Made by a program: the position numbers and the translations under genes
Shown here: positions 1-9,148 of the stretch, piece by piece
How the letters are laid out: each line of letters opens with the position of its first letter
Position numbering within the stretch: position 1 is the stretch's first letter
NCBI RefSeq assembly: GCF_001651855.1
Contig: NZ_LNQC01000040.1
Coordinates: 56,496 to 120,495, forward strand
Source: Sinorhizobium americanum
GTDB lineage: Bacteria > Pseudomonadota > Alphaproteobacteria > Rhizobiales > Rhizobiaceae
DNA: 64,000 nucleotides
Direction: 5' to 3'
The notes under the pieces: generated by a model
Told to the model about the DNA's origin: nothing
Database searches by the model: none
The model's input: only the letters and a program-made list of their open reading frames with translations

Positions 1-149
1 CCGTCGTTTCGGCACTTCTGTCCGTATTGCTCATCGGCGTGCTCGGCTTCGTCGCGACGGCGGTCTGGATCGTCGTGCGCTGTGTCATAGGGCTTCAGAA
101 AGCCGCCCGCGAGGAGCCGATCACCGATCCAGAGAGCTGGCTGGTTTAG
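1..149 (+). CDS. DUF4870-family membrane protein, C-terminal fragment
   Basis: Only the last 48 codons are present; the gene starts before the window. The open frame (first full codon at base 3) reads a hydrophobic helix, then the pattern WIVVRCVIGLQ, and ends in DPESWLV before the TAG at 147-149. An Arg-Cys-x-x-Gly-Leu turn followed by a short polar tail ending in P-x-SW is typical of the small DUF4870 (Tic20-like) inner-membrane proteins, whose function is unknown. It lies 67 bp upstream of glcF on the same strand and may be cotranscribed with it. The assignment rests on a short fragment. Confidence 0.6.
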   Translation, partial: VVSALLSVLLIGVLGFVATAVWIVVRCVIGLQKAAREEPITDPESWLV

Positions 150-216
150 GCTAGGGCGTAGCGGCGCCGTTCGGGCAAGAAGTGCCGGCCTTGAGAATTG
201 AGAGTGGAGTATCCGG

Positions 217-1509
217 GTGCAGACAAATTTTTCGCCAGAGCAACTCGCTGACCCGCATGTCGCCGAATCGGAAAAGATCCTGCGCAAATGCGTCCATTGC
301 GGCTTCTGCACCGCTACCTGTCCGACCTATGTGCTGCTCGGCGACGAACTCGACAGTCCGCGCGGACGGATCTATCTCATCAAGGACATGCTGGAAAACG
401 GGCGTGCGGCCGATCCCGAAACCGTCACCCATATCGACCGCTGTCTCTCCTGCCTTTCCTGCATGACCACCTGTCCTTCGGGCGTCGACTACATGCATCT
501 CGTCGATCATGCCCGGGTCCACATCGAGAAGACCTACAGGCGCCCCTTCAAGGATCGTTTCGCTCGTGCCGTCATCGCCGCGACCTTGCCCTATTCTTCG
601 CGCTTCCGGCTGGCGCTAAGGGCGGCGGGGCTCGCACGGCCCTTCGCGGGGCTGTTGAAGCGGATCCCCTGGCTCAAGACCTTTGGCGTCATGCTCGACC
701 TCGCACCGCGGGCGAGGCCGGCTGTAGATGGGGTGAGGCCCGCCGTTTACGCGGCCAAGGGCACGCCGCGCGGCCGCGTTACCCTGCTCACCGGCTGTGC
801 CCAGCCGGTGCTGCGGCCGGAGATCAACGAGGCGACGATCCGGCTGCTCACCGGCCAGGGGGTGGAGGTCGTCGTCGCCGCTGGCGAGGGCTGTTGCGGC
901 GCGCTGGTCCACCACATGGGGCGCGAGGAGCAGGCGCTCGCCGCCGCCCGGCGCAACGTCGACATCTGGCTGAAGGCTGCCGAGGAGGACGGTCTCGATG
1001 CGATCGTCATCACCGCATCCGGCTGCGGCACGACGATCAAGGACTACGGCCACATGCTGCGGCTGGACGCCGCCTATGCCGACAAGGCGGCCAAGGTGTC
1101 TGCCCTTGCAAAGGACATAACCGAATATCTGGCGGAGCTGGACCTGCCGGAACAGGGCACGCGCGGCCTGACCGTCGCCTATCACTCCGCCTGCTCGATG
1201 CAGCACGGCCAGAAAATCACCACGGCGCCGAAGCAGCTCCTGAAACGGGCGGGATTTGCGGTTCGCGACCCGGCGGAAGGTCACCTCTGTTGCGGCTCGG
1301 CCGGGACCTACAACATCCTGCAGCCGGAAATATCGGCAAGACTCAAGGCGCGGAAGGTGAAAAACATCGAGGCGACCAAGCCGAACGTCATCGCCACCGG
1401 CAATATCGGCTGCATCACCCAGATCGCCAGCGGAACGAATATCCCGATCCTGCATACGGTCGAGCTGCTCGACTGGGCCTACGGGGGGCCGAAGCCGTCA
1501 GGGCTGTGA
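217..1509 (+). CDS. glcF: Glycolate oxidase iron-sulfur subunit GlcF
   Basis: 430 aa, the usual length for GlcF. It carries electrons from the flavin subunits GlcD/GlcE, which oxidise glycolate to glyoxylate at the membrane. Two ferredoxin-type clusters are visible: C25-x2-C28-x2-C31-x3-C35-P and C76-x2-C79-x2-C82-x3-C86-P. Two Cys-rich CCG domains follow (GEGCCGALVHH and HLCCGSAGTYN), as in GlcF and heterodisulfide-reductase-like proteins. The start is GTG at 217, preceded by GAGAGTGGAG about 10 bp upstream; no better ATG precedes the first cluster. glcD and glcE are not in the window; they would be expected further upstream. The gene converges on a transpeptidase gene 63 bp away. Confidence 0.93.
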   Translation: MQTNFSPEQLADPHVAESEKILRKCVHCGFCTATCPTYVLLGDELDSPRGRIYLIKDMLENGRAADPETVTHIDRCLSCLSCMTTCPSGVDYMHLVDHARVHIEKTYRRPFKDRFARAVIAATLPYSSRFRLALRAAGLARPFAGLLKRIPWLKTFGVMLDLAPRARPAVDGVRPAVYAAKGTPRGRVTLLTGCAQPVLRPEINEATIRLLTGQGVEVVVAAGEGCCGALVHHMGREEQALAAARRNVDIWLKAAEEDGLDAIVITASGCGTTIKDYGHMLRLDAAYADKAAKVSALAKDITEYLAELDLPEQGTRGLTVAYHSACSMQHGQKITTAPKQLLKRAGFAVRDPAEGHLCCGSAGTYNILQPEISARLKARKVKNIEATKPNVIATGNIGCITQIASGTNIPILHTVELLDWAYGGPKPSGL

Positions 1510-1524
1510 GCGGTGGCGGTTGCC

Positions 1525-1553
1525 CCTCTCCTCGGGTTAAACGCGAAGAGAGG
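1525..1553 (+). terminator. Possible weak terminator hairpin after glcF
   Basis: An inverted repeat, CCTCTCCTCG (1525-1534) and CGAAGAGAGG (1544-1553), pairs over 10 positions with one C/A mismatch around a 9-nt loop. It sits between the convergent glcF and L,D-transpeptidase genes and could serve either strand. There is no strong U tract, so termination is only inferred. Confidence 0.35.
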
Positions 1554-1571
1554 TGCAAATTTCCCGACGTA

Positions 1572-2267
1572 TCAACCGCCAAAAATCTGGCGGAAAATGT
1601 CGACGCCGCGGTCGTCGAAGCTGACATCGCCCGCCTTGTTGCCCGGGCCGATGACGATGACCTTGGTGCCGATCGGGGCGCGATCGTAGAGGTGCTCGAC
1701 GTCCTCGTTCATCATCCGGATGCAGCCGGACGACATGTTCTGGCCGATGGTCCAGGGCTGGTTCGTGCCGTGGATGCGGAAGATCGTGTCGCGGCCGCCC
1801 TTGTAGAGGTAGAGCGCGCGGGCGCCGAGCGGATTGTCGATGCCGCCTTCCTGCGTCATCGGCAGGATGCGCCCCTTGGCCGCTTCGCGCACGCGCATTT
1901 CAGCCGGCGGCGTCCAGGCCGGCCACTCGGCCTTGCGGCCCACCTTGACGATGCCGGACCAGCCGAAGCCCTCACGGCCGACGCCGATGCCGTAGCGCGT
2001 CGCGCGGTTCGGGCCGTCGATGTAGTAGAGATACTTGTTGTTGGTGTCGACGATCACCGTGCCGGGCGCCTCGTTGGTGCGGAACCGGACCTTGGTGCGC
2101 CAATATCTCTGCGGCGGCTTCTTCGGCTGGGCTGCCAGCACGACATCGGAGCGCTTCACCTTTGCACCGGCAATGTCGGCGGGAGTGAACGCGGACGCAT
2201 TTGTGGCAATGAGAAAAGCAGCGGCCGCGACGGTGAGCGCGGCCAGCCGGGTGGCATGAAGTCTCAT
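1572..2267 (-). CDS. L,D-transpeptidase (YkuD domain), exported
   Basis: 231 aa with an N-terminal signal sequence (Arg-containing start, hydrophobic residues 8-22, probable cleavage after ASA near residue 26). The YkuD catalytic core is complete: H166 in HGTNQPW and C182 in SSGCIRM, the Cys nucleophile that attacks the tetrapeptide stem of peptidoglycan to make 3-3 cross-links or attach proteins. The segment GTVIVDTNNKYLYY is the usual first strand of the domain. A second paralogue with the same architecture follows at 2461-3207 on the same strand, but about 190 bp separate them, so each may have its own promoter. Rhizobiales have many such enzymes, linked to polar growth; the specific role here cannot be read from sequence. 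Confidence 0.9.
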   Translation of the reverse strand: MRLHATRLAALTVAAAAFLIATNASAFTPADIAGAKVKRSDVVLAAQPKKPPQRYWRTKVRFRTNEAPGTVIVDTNNKYLYYIDGPNRATRYGIGVGREGFGWSGIVKVGRKAEWPAWTPPAEMRVREAAKGRILPMTQEGGIDNPLGARALYLYKGGRDTIFRIHGTNQPWTIGQNMSSGCIRMMNEDVEHLYDRAPIGTKVIVIGPGNKAGDVSFDDRGVDIFRQIFGG

Positions 2268-2460
2268 TTATGATTCCCTCTGAACCCTCGTTGCGGGCAA
2301 GCTATGCAAAATAACCCCAAGTGCAAGCCCGTGATACATCCTGTAGAACAAGGCGCGGGCCGGAACTTGTATCGAAGGGAACGGCTGTTGCTCTTTGAAC
2401 ACGATCCGGCAAGAAAAAAGCCAGTTTTAAAGGGAATGTATTCTACTTGGCGGAGTGCCG

Positions 2461-3207
2461 CTAGATGACGATAACCTTGGTGCCGACTTTGACGCGCTCG
2501 TAAAGGTCAACGACATCTTCGTTGCGCATGCGGATGCAGCCGGAGGAGACGCCGTAGCCGATCGTCCACGGGGCATTGGTGCCATGGATGCGATAGAGCG
2601 TCGAGCCGAGATACATGGCGCGGGCGCCGAGCGGGTTCTGGGGTCCGCCGTCCATGCGGTCCGGAAGATAATGACCCTTGGCCGCTTCGCGCGCGATCAT
2701 CTCTTGAGGCGGCGTCCAGTTCGGCCATTCGGCCTTCCGCGTGATCCTGTGTTCGCCGGCCCATTCAAAGCCGGGCTTGCCGACGCCGACGCCGTAGCGC
2801 CGCGCCTGTCCGTCGCCGGTAACGAGATAGAGGAAACGGTTGTTCGTGTCGATGACGATCGTGCCCGGCCTCTCGCCTGTCTCATAGGCCACCATCTGCG
2901 GCAGGAATTGCGGGTCAAACTGCGACCTGGCAGGCCTTTGCGGGCGTACCGCGGCAGGCTGCACGGCCGCCGTTTCCAGCCGGCGCTTCATCTGGCGAGG
3001 CTCCACCTGTTTTCGGGTGGCGGCCGGGGCCTGCGGCCGATAGACGGCCGGGCGCACCCCTTCGCCGGTCAGTTGCATCACCCAGGGGGCAGTCAGGTCC
3101 GGGCTGACGACCACCGGGGGCCGGTTCTGGTATCGGTCCCAAGCGCCGGCACCGGCGGGGAGGGTGCAGACAAGGCACGTGGCAAGCAAAAGGAATTTCT
3201 TCATCAT
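2461..3207 (-). CDS. L,D-transpeptidase (YkuD domain), exported, with Pro/Gln-rich linker
   Basis: 248 aa. An N-terminal signal sequence (MMKKFLLLATCLVC...) is followed by a roughly 80-residue linker rich in Pro, Gln, Arg and Ala (residues 30-100), then a YkuD domain with H208 (HGTNAPW) and C224 (SSGCIRM). The Cys at residue 14 is not in a clear lipobox, so I favour a secreted or tethered periplasmic enzyme over a lipoprotein. It is closely similar to the downstream paralogue at 1572-2267 (shared TIVIDTNN, RYGVGVG, EWPNWTPP and NPLGARA segments), which suggests an old tandem duplication. The Pro-rich linker is the main difference and may let the domain reach through the peptidoglycan. Confidence 0.9.
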   Translation of the reverse strand: MMKKFLLLATCLVCTLPAGAGAWDRYQNRPPVVVSPDLTAPWVMQLTGEGVRPAVYRPQAPAATRKQVEPRQMKRRLETAAVQPAAVRPQRPARSQFDPQFLPQMVAYETGERPGTIVIDTNNRFLYLVTGDGQARRYGVGVGKPGFEWAGEHRITRKAEWPNWTPPQEMIAREAAKGHYLPDRMDGGPQNPLGARAMYLGSTLYRIHGTNAPWTIGYGVSSGCIRMRNEDVVDLYERVKVGTKVIVI

Positions 3208-3427
3208 CGGACGGACTCGCTACATAACGCCGAGAAAGTCTTGGGCAGCGCGGCGGCTGCACCTTGCAATGACGCAATGCTCGCACTCCTCCGCCACCGA
3301 ACGGTAAACGCCGGTTCGATAAAATGCCGCGATGTGGATAAAGCTTTGGGTAGGGTTATTCGCCGCTTTATAAATCTGGTTTGCAAATGGTAAATGGAAC
3401 AAAAGAGAAACAAGGCGGAGGGCAGTG

Positions 3428-4063
3428 ATGTCGGCAAAGGGCCTGATAATCGGTGATGACGGGCTGCAGCGTTGCGCCTGGCACGGCAACCTCGACGACT
3501 ACCGCCGCTATCACGATGAGGAATGGGGCCGCCCGGTGACCGACGATCGCCGGCTGTTCGAGAAGATTTGCCTGGAGGGTTTCCAGTCGGGCCTCTCCTG
3601 GCTGACGATCCTCAGGAAGCGCGAGGCCTTCCGCGCGGCATTCGCCGGCTTCGACTTTGACATGGTTGCCGAGTTCGGTGAGGCCGACATCGAGCGTTGC
3701 CTCGCCGACCCCGGCATCGTCCGCCACCGCGGCAAGATCGTCTCGACCATCAACAATGCGCGCCGCGCAAAGGAATTGCGGTCGGAATTCGGCTCGCTCG
3801 CAGCCTATTTCTGGGCACATGAGCCGGACGGAAGCGAGCGCCCTAGGGTCGTCGACTACGAAACGCTGATCGCCAATCCGACCACACCGACCTCCGTCCG
3901 GATATCGAAGGATCTGAAGAAGCGCGGCTGGACCTTCGTCGGCCCGACGACCGTCTATGCCTTCATGCAGGCCATGGGGCTCGTCAACGACCACCTGGAA
4001 GGCTGCTTCTGCCGCGCGCAAGTGGACGAGATGCGGCGGCAATTCGCCAGGCCGGCTGCGTGA
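3428..4063 (+). CDS. tag: DNA-3-methyladenine glycosylase I (Tag)
   Basis: 211 aa. It removes 3-methyladenine from alkylated DNA as the first step of base-excision repair. Family features are the N-terminal RCAWHGNLDDYRRYHDEEWG block with the zinc-binding Cys, the FEKICLEGFQSGLSWLTIL block that forms the base pocket, and the C-terminal MGLVNDHLEGCFCR block with the second His/Cys zinc pair. I chose ATG 3428 because AAGGCGGAGGG lies just upstream; an in-frame GTG at 3425 is also possible. The gene stands alone between oppositely oriented neighbours. Confidence 0.93.
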   Translation: MSAKGLIIGDDGLQRCAWHGNLDDYRRYHDEEWGRPVTDDRRLFEKICLEGFQSGLSWLTILRKREAFRAAFAGFDFDMVAEFGEADIERCLADPGIVRHRGKIVSTINNARRAKELRSEFGSLAAYFWAHEPDGSERPRVVDYETLIANPTTPTSVRISKDLKKRGWTFVGPTTVYAFMQAMGLVNDHLEGCFCRAQVDEMRRQFARPAA

Positions 4064-4074
4064 CCCAATCGAGT

Positions 4075-4111
4075 GGCCCTCCCCGTGCTATCAGTAAAAG
4101 CGGGGAGGGCC
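4075..4111. terminator. Strong bidirectional hairpin between tag and the DUF305 gene
   Basis: A perfect 11-bp stem, GGCCCTCCCCG (4075-4085) with CGGGGAGGGCC (4101-4111), and a 15-nt loop. It lies 12 bp after the tag stop and 8 bp from the stop of the convergent DUF305 gene, so it is placed to end both transcripts. No long U tract follows. Confidence 0.65.
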
Positions 4112-4118
4112 GGCTTCG

Positions 4119-4487
4119 CTAGCCGCCGTGCCCGGCGAGCCATTCCTTCATCATTGTGATCTCGGACTCCTGGGCCTTGATGATGTCTTCCGCCAGTTTG
4201 CGGATCGCCTCGTCCTTGCCGTGCTCGAGCTCGACTCTTGCCATATCGATCGCGCCCTGGTGGTGAGCGATCATGCTGCGCACGAAATCGACGTCGGCAT
4301 TACCGGTGAAGGCGATGTCCATATCCTTGTGCATCCTGACATTCGCTTCGGCGAAGGCCTTGCTCGACGGTGCCATGTCGGCAGCCGTTGCGTCCTGGTG
4401 CATGCCTTGATGGCTTTCCTGGGCGTATGCCGGCATGCCGACCAATAGGGCGACCGTCAACGCGGCGAGGGTCCTTTTCAGGAACAT
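4119..4487 (-). CDS. DUF305 family secreted protein
   Basis: 122 aa. A signal peptide (residues 1-22, ending AYAQ) is followed by one DUF305 four-helix (ferritin-like) domain. The hallmark is DFVRSMIAHHQGAIDMA, with a preceding HKDMDIAF and a following KLAEDIIKAQESEITMM. DUF305 proteins are His/Met-rich, periplasmic and often found near copper-handling genes; a metal-binding role is known only by association. The mature N-terminus also carries Met and His (HQGMHQDATAADM). The upstream neighbour on the same strand (start 4945) encodes a small His/Cys-rich exported protein 86 bp away, which supports a metal-related pair. Confidence 0.85.
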   Translation of the reverse strand: MFLKRTLAALTVALLVGMPAYAQESHQGMHQDATAADMAPSSKAFAEANVRMHKDMDIAFTGNADVDFVRSMIAHHQGAIDMARVELEHGKDEAIRKLAEDIIKAQESEITMMKEWLAGHGG

Positions 4488-4573
4488 GGTATGTACCTTT
4501 CCATTCTATAGGATTCATGAGGTCTTGGGGGCTGTGCGAGGGAACGTCTTCGCGTCCCTCGAAAGCGCCGGTG

Positions 4574-4945
4574 CTAGATGGAAAGGCTGCGCTTGGGCGG
4601 TGGGGACAGGGGCTTGACCGCTTGGTCGAGCAGCGGCGCGTGACGCTGCGGCGAAAGCCGCGTCGAAGACGCTGCGGATCGCGTGAGCCCGAGCGGCGCC
4701 GCCTGGATGGCGACGCAAGCCGAGCAGAGCGCTGGGTGGTCCGCCTTCGTCGGGCTGGGACAATGGCTCCGTTGGACGCAATGACCGTCACGCCCAGAGG
4801 AGGCGTGGTTCGCCATGTCGGGCGTAGGGTGATGATGAGCGCTGACTGCTATCGCGCCGAGGTCGCGCGCCTGGGCGATCGCGGGAAGGGCTCCGCCGAG
4901 CGGAGCGGACAGAAGCAGGAGAATGAGGGCGAGCCGACGCAGCAT
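4574..4945 (-). CDS. Small exported His/Cys-rich protein (DUF2946-like)
   Basis: 123 aa from ATG 4945. A clear hydrophobic signal sequence (residues 1-25, LALILLLLSAPLGGA...) is followed by a segment dense in potential metal ligands: H37-H39, H47, H55, C56, H61, C62, H70, C74 and C77, the last two in an LCSACV motif. The rest is Pro/Ser/Arg-rich with no domain I recognise. The open frame continues upstream to 5197, but that extension lacks features and would bury the signal sequence, so I use the internal start. It lies directly upstream of the DUF305 gene on the same strand and may form an operon with it. A copper or other metal role is inferred from ligands and context only. Confidence 0.6.
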   Translation of the reverse strand: MLRRLALILLLLSAPLGGALPAIAQARDLGAIAVSAHHHPTPDMANHASSGRDGHCVQRSHCPSPTKADHPALCSACVAIQAAPLGLTRSAASSTRLSPQRHAPLLDQAVKPLSPPPKRSLSI

Positions 4946-5021
4946 GCCGGCAAGATAGGTTACTCGACCTCGAATAAGAAGGGGCAGCACGAGGAAATCG
5001 CCGGGCAGTGACTGCCTCGCG

Positions 5022-5447
5022 TCAGACCGACAACGCCGTGCCATTGCGCGGAACCGCAAAGACGCCTTGCAGGGAACCTCCGGCCCCATCGCTGATCGTC
5101 GAGTTTCCGATGCAGCAAAGCTGGCGTGAGCTTCCGCCCTGCCGGCGGACCATCGCAGAAAAGCAGAAGGACGAGGACGTTGCGGTCGCCTGCTCAAGGA
5201 TGCTCAGGATCGTCGCTCGGTCTTTCTGGTCGTAGGCTCGCACCAGATCGATGATGCCGCAGGGGTTCTGCCTCAGGCCAAGAAGCGAAAGGGTCTGCAG
5301 GCCGACCACAAAGGCGCCGCTGTCCACATCACAACGCCACGGGTCGATCATACAGCCTGCCTTCGCGAGCACGCGGGTCCAGGCTCCATGGGTTTCCGGA
5401 TTGAGCGGCCTTATCGCTGCCGCGCCGGGCGTCATGACAGTCAGCAT
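5022..5447 (-). CDS. Stand-alone PAS-fold protein, hypothetical
   Basis: 141 aa with no signal peptide and no output domain. The spacing fits a PAS_3-type domain: a Trp-Arg-x-Asp start (PWRCDVDSGAF, about residue 37), LLGL, an ED/KDR-like helix (AYDQKDRATILSILEQA), a strand SSFCFSAMVRRQGGSSR, and a final GGSLQGVFAVPR strand. Isolated PAS domains usually sense a ligand and act through a partner. It lies 76 bp upstream of the His/Cys-rich protein gene on the same strand. The fold is my reading of the pattern; two other frames here are open but show no protein-like character. Confidence 0.55.
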   Translation of the reverse strand: MLTVMTPGAAAIRPLNPETHGAWTRVLAKAGCMIDPWRCDVDSGAFVVGLQTLSLLGLRQNPCGIIDLVRAYDQKDRATILSILEQATATSSSFCFSAMVRRQGGSSRQLCCIGNSTISDGAGGSLQGVFAVPRNGTALSV

Positions 5448-5679
5448 TTTGCGAAAGTCTCCGTTTGAAGCCCTTGCTCGATCGGCTTAACTTATAAGGG
5501 TACAGAGAGCATTTTACAATCACGACGCAGTGATCGTAACTCGACCGGAACGCTTTTGCGCGCGGCCTTGTTCCGCGGCCCTCCCGGCTGCCGGGCTGTC
5601 GCCCCTTTGTCGGTCGCTACCCTTGCCGCCCTTGACGTGATCCGGTAGGGAAGGCACCGACCAAGCTTTACAGCCCGGA

Positions 5680-7203
5680 ATGCCTTCCATGAACGACAAA
5701 ACGAAGAAACCGCAGAAGCTCAAGGCGCGCCTGCCGCGCGGCTTCGCCGACCGTTCGGCGGCGGATATCCGCGCCGTCGACGAGATGATCGCGAAGATCC
5801 GCGAAGTCTACGAGCGCTACGGTTTCGATCCGGTCGAAACGCCGCTGTTCGAATATACCGATGCGCTCGGCAAGTTCCTTCCCGACAGCGACCGCCCGAA
5901 CGAAGGCGTGTTCTCGCTGACGGACGACGACGAGCAATGGATGAGCCTGCGCTATGACCTGACGGCGCCGCTTGCCCGCCACGTGGCGGAGCACTTCAAC
6001 GAGATCCAGCTTCCCTACCGCACCTATCGCGCCGGCTACGTGTTCCGCAACGAGAAGCCGGGGCCGGGCCGCTTTCGTCAATTCATGCAGTTTGATGCCG
6101 ACACGGTCGGCGCCGCTGGCGTCCAGGCCGATGCCGAGATGTGCATGATGATGGCCGACACGATGGAGGCGCTCGGAATTGCGCGCGGCGATTACGTGAT
6201 CCGGGTCAACAACCGCAAGGTTCTGGACGGCGTGCTCGAGGCGATTGGGCTCGGCGGCGACGCCCAGGCGAATGCGCGGCTGACGGTTTTGCGTGCCATC
6301 GACAAGCTCGACAAGTTCGGCCCCGAAGGCGTGCGCCTGCTTTTGGGCGAGGGGCGCAAGGATGAGAGCGGCGACTTCACCAAGGGCGCCGGGCTGGACG
6401 AGGAGCAGATCCGCAAGATCCTCTTCTTCGTCGGGATCACCGACTATGCCAAGAGCGCCGATGCGCTCGCCGAGCTCGTCGCCGGCACGGCGCGTGGAGC
6501 GGAGGGCGTCCAGGAGCTGAATACGATCCGCAGCCTCGTGCTCAGCGCCGGCTATGACGCGGATCGGATCAAGATCGACCCGTCGGTCGTGCGCGGCCTC
6601 GAATATTATACCGGCCCGGTCTTCGAGGCCGAGCTGCAGTTTGCCGTCACCAACGAGAAGGGCGAGAAGGTCGTCTTCGGTTCGGTCGGCGGCGGCGGCC
6701 GCTATGACGGTCTCGTCTCGCGCTTCATGGGCCAGCCGGTGCCGGCAACCGGCTTCTCGATCGGCGTGTCGCGGCTGATGACGGCGCTGAAGAACCTCGG
6801 CAAGCTCGGGGTTGAAGAGGTGGTCGCGCCGGTCGTCGTCTGCGTCATGGACCGCGATCTCGACAGCATGGGCCGCTACCAGCGCTTCGTGCAGCAGCTG
6901 CGCCATGCGGGCATCCGCGCCGAGATGTATCAGGGCAACAAGAAGAACTTCGGCGACCAGCTCAAATATGCCGACCGGCGCGGCTCGCCGATCGCCATCA
7001 TTCAGGGCGGCGACGAGCGCGCTTCCGGCATCGTTCAGATCAAGGACCTGATCGAGGGCAAGCGGCTTTCGGGCGAGATCGAGGACAACGTCGCCTGGCG
7101 CGAGGCCCGCGTCGCCCAGGTCTCCGTTCCGGAGAGCGAGCTCGTCGCAAAAGTCCGAGGGATTCTGGCAGAGCAAGCCGAGGACCGGAAAAGGGCAGGC
7201 TGA
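5680..7203 (+). CDS. hisS: Histidyl-tRNA synthetase
   Basis: 507 aa; charges tRNA-His. The N-terminal [14 protein letters not shown] leads into the class II core: [17 protein letters not shown] (motif 2 region), then [14 protein letters not shown] (the histidine-specific motif) and the motif 3 region with [11 protein letters not shown] and GFSIGVSRL. The C-terminal anticodon-binding domain contains [16 protein letters not shown] and [10 protein letters not shown]. It is longer than the roughly 420-residue enterobacterial enzyme, as is usual in alphaproteobacteria. ATG 5680 and ATG 5689 are both possible starts. Its stop overlaps the hisZ start by one base, so hisS-hisZ-hisG form one translationally coupled operon. 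Confidence 0.95.
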   Translation: MPSMNDKTKKPQKLKARLPRGFADRSAADIRAVDEMIAKIREVYERYGFDPVETPLFEYTDALGKFLPDSDRPNEGVFSLTDDDEQWMSLRYDLTAPLARHVAEHFNEIQLPYRTYRAGYVFRNEKPGPGRFRQFMQFDADTVGAAGVQADAEMCMMMADTMEALGIARGDYVIRVNNRKVLDGVLEAIGLGGDAQANARLTVLRAIDKLDKFGPEGVRLLLGEGRKDESGDFTKGAGLDEEQIRKILFFVGITDYAKSADALAELVAGTARGAEGVQELNTIRSLVLSAGYDADRIKIDPSVVRGLEYYTGPVFEAELQFAVTNEKGEKVVFGSVGGGGRYDGLVSRFMGQPVPATGFSIGVSRLMTALKNLGKLGVEEVVAPVVVCVMDRDLDSMGRYQRFVQQLRHAGIRAEMYQGNKKNFGDQLKYADRRGSPIAIIQGGDERASGIVQIKDLIEGKRLSGEIEDNVAWREARVAQVSVPESELVAKVRGILAEQAEDRKRAG

Positions 7204-8345
7204 TGCCGCTGATCAACCTTCCCGCCTTTGCCGGCGAGCTGCTTGCCGATTTCGAGCGGCTGAAGACGTTGCGCGTCGACACGCCGGTCATCCAGCCGGC
7301 CGAGCCCTTTCTCGACATGGCCGGAGAGGACCTGCGCCGGCGCATCTTCATGACCGAAAGCGAGACCGGCGAAAGCCTCTGCCTGCGCCCGGAATTCACC
7401 ATACCCGTCTGCCTCCGCCATATCGAGACGGCGACCGGCACGCCGCAGCGCTACGCCTATCTCGGCGAGGTGTTCCGGCAGCGCCGCGAAGGCTCGAGCG
7501 AATTCTACCAGGCGGGAATCGAGGATCTCGGCGACGCCGACACGGCGGGCGCCGACGCGCGGGTGATCGGCGACGCGATGCTGGTGCTTGCCAACCGGCT
7601 GCCGGATCGGCGGCTGAAAGTGACACTCGGCGACCAGTCGGTCTTCGAGGCGGTGATTGCCGCCTGCGGACTGCCGGCCGGCTGGCAGAAGCGGTTGATC
7701 CATGCCTTCGGCGATCAGAAGCTATTGCAGAAACTTCTGGGGGAGCTTGCCGATCCGAAATCCCCGGGCGTCTTCGGCCCCGAAGTCGAGCGGCTCGCCA
7801 TCATGGGCATTCTCGGCGACGAGGAAAGCCTCGTCGGCCATCTGGCCGAGACGATGGAGGCGACCGGCTATTCCACCAATGCCAGCCGTTCGCCGCGCGA
7901 CATCGCCCGCCGCCTGAAGGAGAAGATGGAGCTTGCGACGACGCGGCTCGACAAGGCAGCACTCGCCGTCATGCGCGAGTTCCTCGCCTTCGACCTGCCG
8001 CTTGCCCAAGCCCCGGCGGCGCTCCACGCTTTCGCCAGGAAATCGAAACTGAAGATCGACGGCGCGCTGTCGCTGTTCGACGCCCGCGTCGCCGCCGTCG
8101 CGAAGGCTGGCGCCGATCCCGGTCTGATCCGCTATCGTGCCGCCTTCGGCCGCCCGCTCGACTACTATACCGGCCTTGTCTTCGAGATCGAGGCCGAGGG
8201 AGCACCGGCGGTCCTCGCCGGTGGGGGGCGTTTCGATCGCCTGCTGACGCTGCTCGGCGCCCGCGAGCACATTCCGGCGGTCGGCTTCTCTCTCTGGCTC
8301 GACCGGATCGAACGGGCCATCGCCGCCGCAGGGGGCGCGAAATGA
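7203..8345 (+). CDS. hisZ: ATP phosphoribosyltransferase regulatory subunit HisZ
   Basis: 380 aa. HisZ is a catalytically dead paralogue of HisRS that binds the short form of HisG to make the active, histidine-regulated enzyme for the first step of histidine biosynthesis. The HisRS-like fold is seen in [37 protein letters not shown] and [15 protein letters not shown]. The C-terminal anticodon-binding domain of HisS is absent. The start overlaps the hisS stop (TGATG) and the end overlaps hisG by four bases (ATGA), so the three proteins are made from one message. Confidence 0.93.
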   Translation: MPLINLPAFAGELLADFERLKTLRVDTPVIQPAEPFLDMAGEDLRRRIFMTESETGESLCLRPEFTIPVCLRHIETATGTPQRYAYLGEVFRQRREGSSEFYQAGIEDLGDADTAGADARVIGDAMLVLANRLPDRRLKVTLGDQSVFEAVIAACGLPAGWQKRLIHAFGDQKLLQKLLGELADPKSPGVFGPEVERLAIMGILGDEESLVGHLAETMEATGYSTNASRSPRDIARRLKEKMELATTRLDKAALAVMREFLAFDLPLAQAPAALHAFARKSKLKIDGALSLFDARVAAVAKAGADPGLIRYRAAFGRPLDYYTGLVFEIEAEGAPAVLAGGGRFDRLLTLLGAREHIPAVGFSLWLDRIERAIAAAGGAK

Positions 8346-9037
8346 CGATCACCATTGCGCTGCCGTCCAAGGGCCGGATGAAGGATGACGCCTCCGCAAT
8401 CTTCGAGCGCGCCGGCATGAGGATCGTCGCCGTCGGCAACGACCGCTCCTATCGCGGACGCGTCGAGGGTGCGGATGACGTCGAGGTCGCCTTCCTGTCC
8501 GCGTCCGAGATCTCCCGCGAGGTCGGCAGCGGCGCCGTCGACTTCGGCGTTACCGGCGAGGACCTGGTGCGCGAAGGCATCGCCGATGCCGATGCGCGCG
8601 TCGAATTCGCGGCCCGGCTCGGCTTCGGCCATGCGGATGTCGTCGTCGCGGTGCCGGAAGTCTGGTACGACGTCGATACAATGGCCGATCTCGGCGATGT
8701 GGCTGCCGACTTCCGCGCCCGCCATGGCCGCCGGCTCGCGATCGCTACCAAATACTGGCGGCTGACGCAGCAGTTCTTCTCCGGCAGCCACGGCATCCAA
8801 CTCTATCGTATCGTCGAAAGCCTGGGCGCAACCGAGGGTGCGCCGGCCTCCGGCTCGGCTGACATCATCGTCGATATCACCTCGACTGGCTCCACCTTGA
8901 AGGCGAACCATCTGAAGATCCTTTCGGATGGGGTAATCCTGCGCTCCGAAGCCTGTCTCGTCCGGGCGCGCAAACCTTCCCATGAAGGCAATCCCGCCAT
9001 CGATCGGATCATTTCCTCCGTGCGTTCGGTCCTCTGA
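8342..9037 (+). CDS. hisG: ATP phosphoribosyltransferase catalytic subunit HisG (short form)
   Basis: 231 aa, the HisGS short form without the C-terminal allosteric domain, in keeping with hisZ directly upstream. It joins ATP and PRPP to give phosphoribosyl-ATP. The N-terminus [16 protein letters not shown] is typical, as are [13 protein letters not shown] and the PRPP-binding loop [14 protein letters not shown] near the C-terminus. The start ATG 8342 overlaps the hisZ stop. The histidine pathway genes downstream of HisG are not in this window. Confidence 0.94.
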   Translation: MTITIALPSKGRMKDDASAIFERAGMRIVAVGNDRSYRGRVEGADDVEVAFLSASEISREVGSGAVDFGVTGEDLVREGIADADARVEFAARLGFGHADVVVAVPEVWYDVDTMADLGDVAADFRARHGRRLAIATKYWRLTQQFFSGSHGIQLYRIVESLGATEGAPASGSADIIVDITSTGSTLKANHLKILSDGVILRSEACLVRARKPSHEGNPAIDRIISSVRSVL

Positions 9038-9148
9038 GATTGCCGGTTGACTGGAATTTCCGTCCCTGGTCTGACAAATGCAACCGGGGCGACCTATCTA
9101 GGACCGGCAGACCACTTCATCTTGTCCAATCCCACTTCGAGGCACCTT

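Noticed and set aside
4370..5011. Plus-strand open frame opposite the DUF305 and His/Cys-rich genes
   Set aside because: Its translation is Arg/Gly-rich without motifs, while the minus strand carries two signal peptides and a DUF305 domain.
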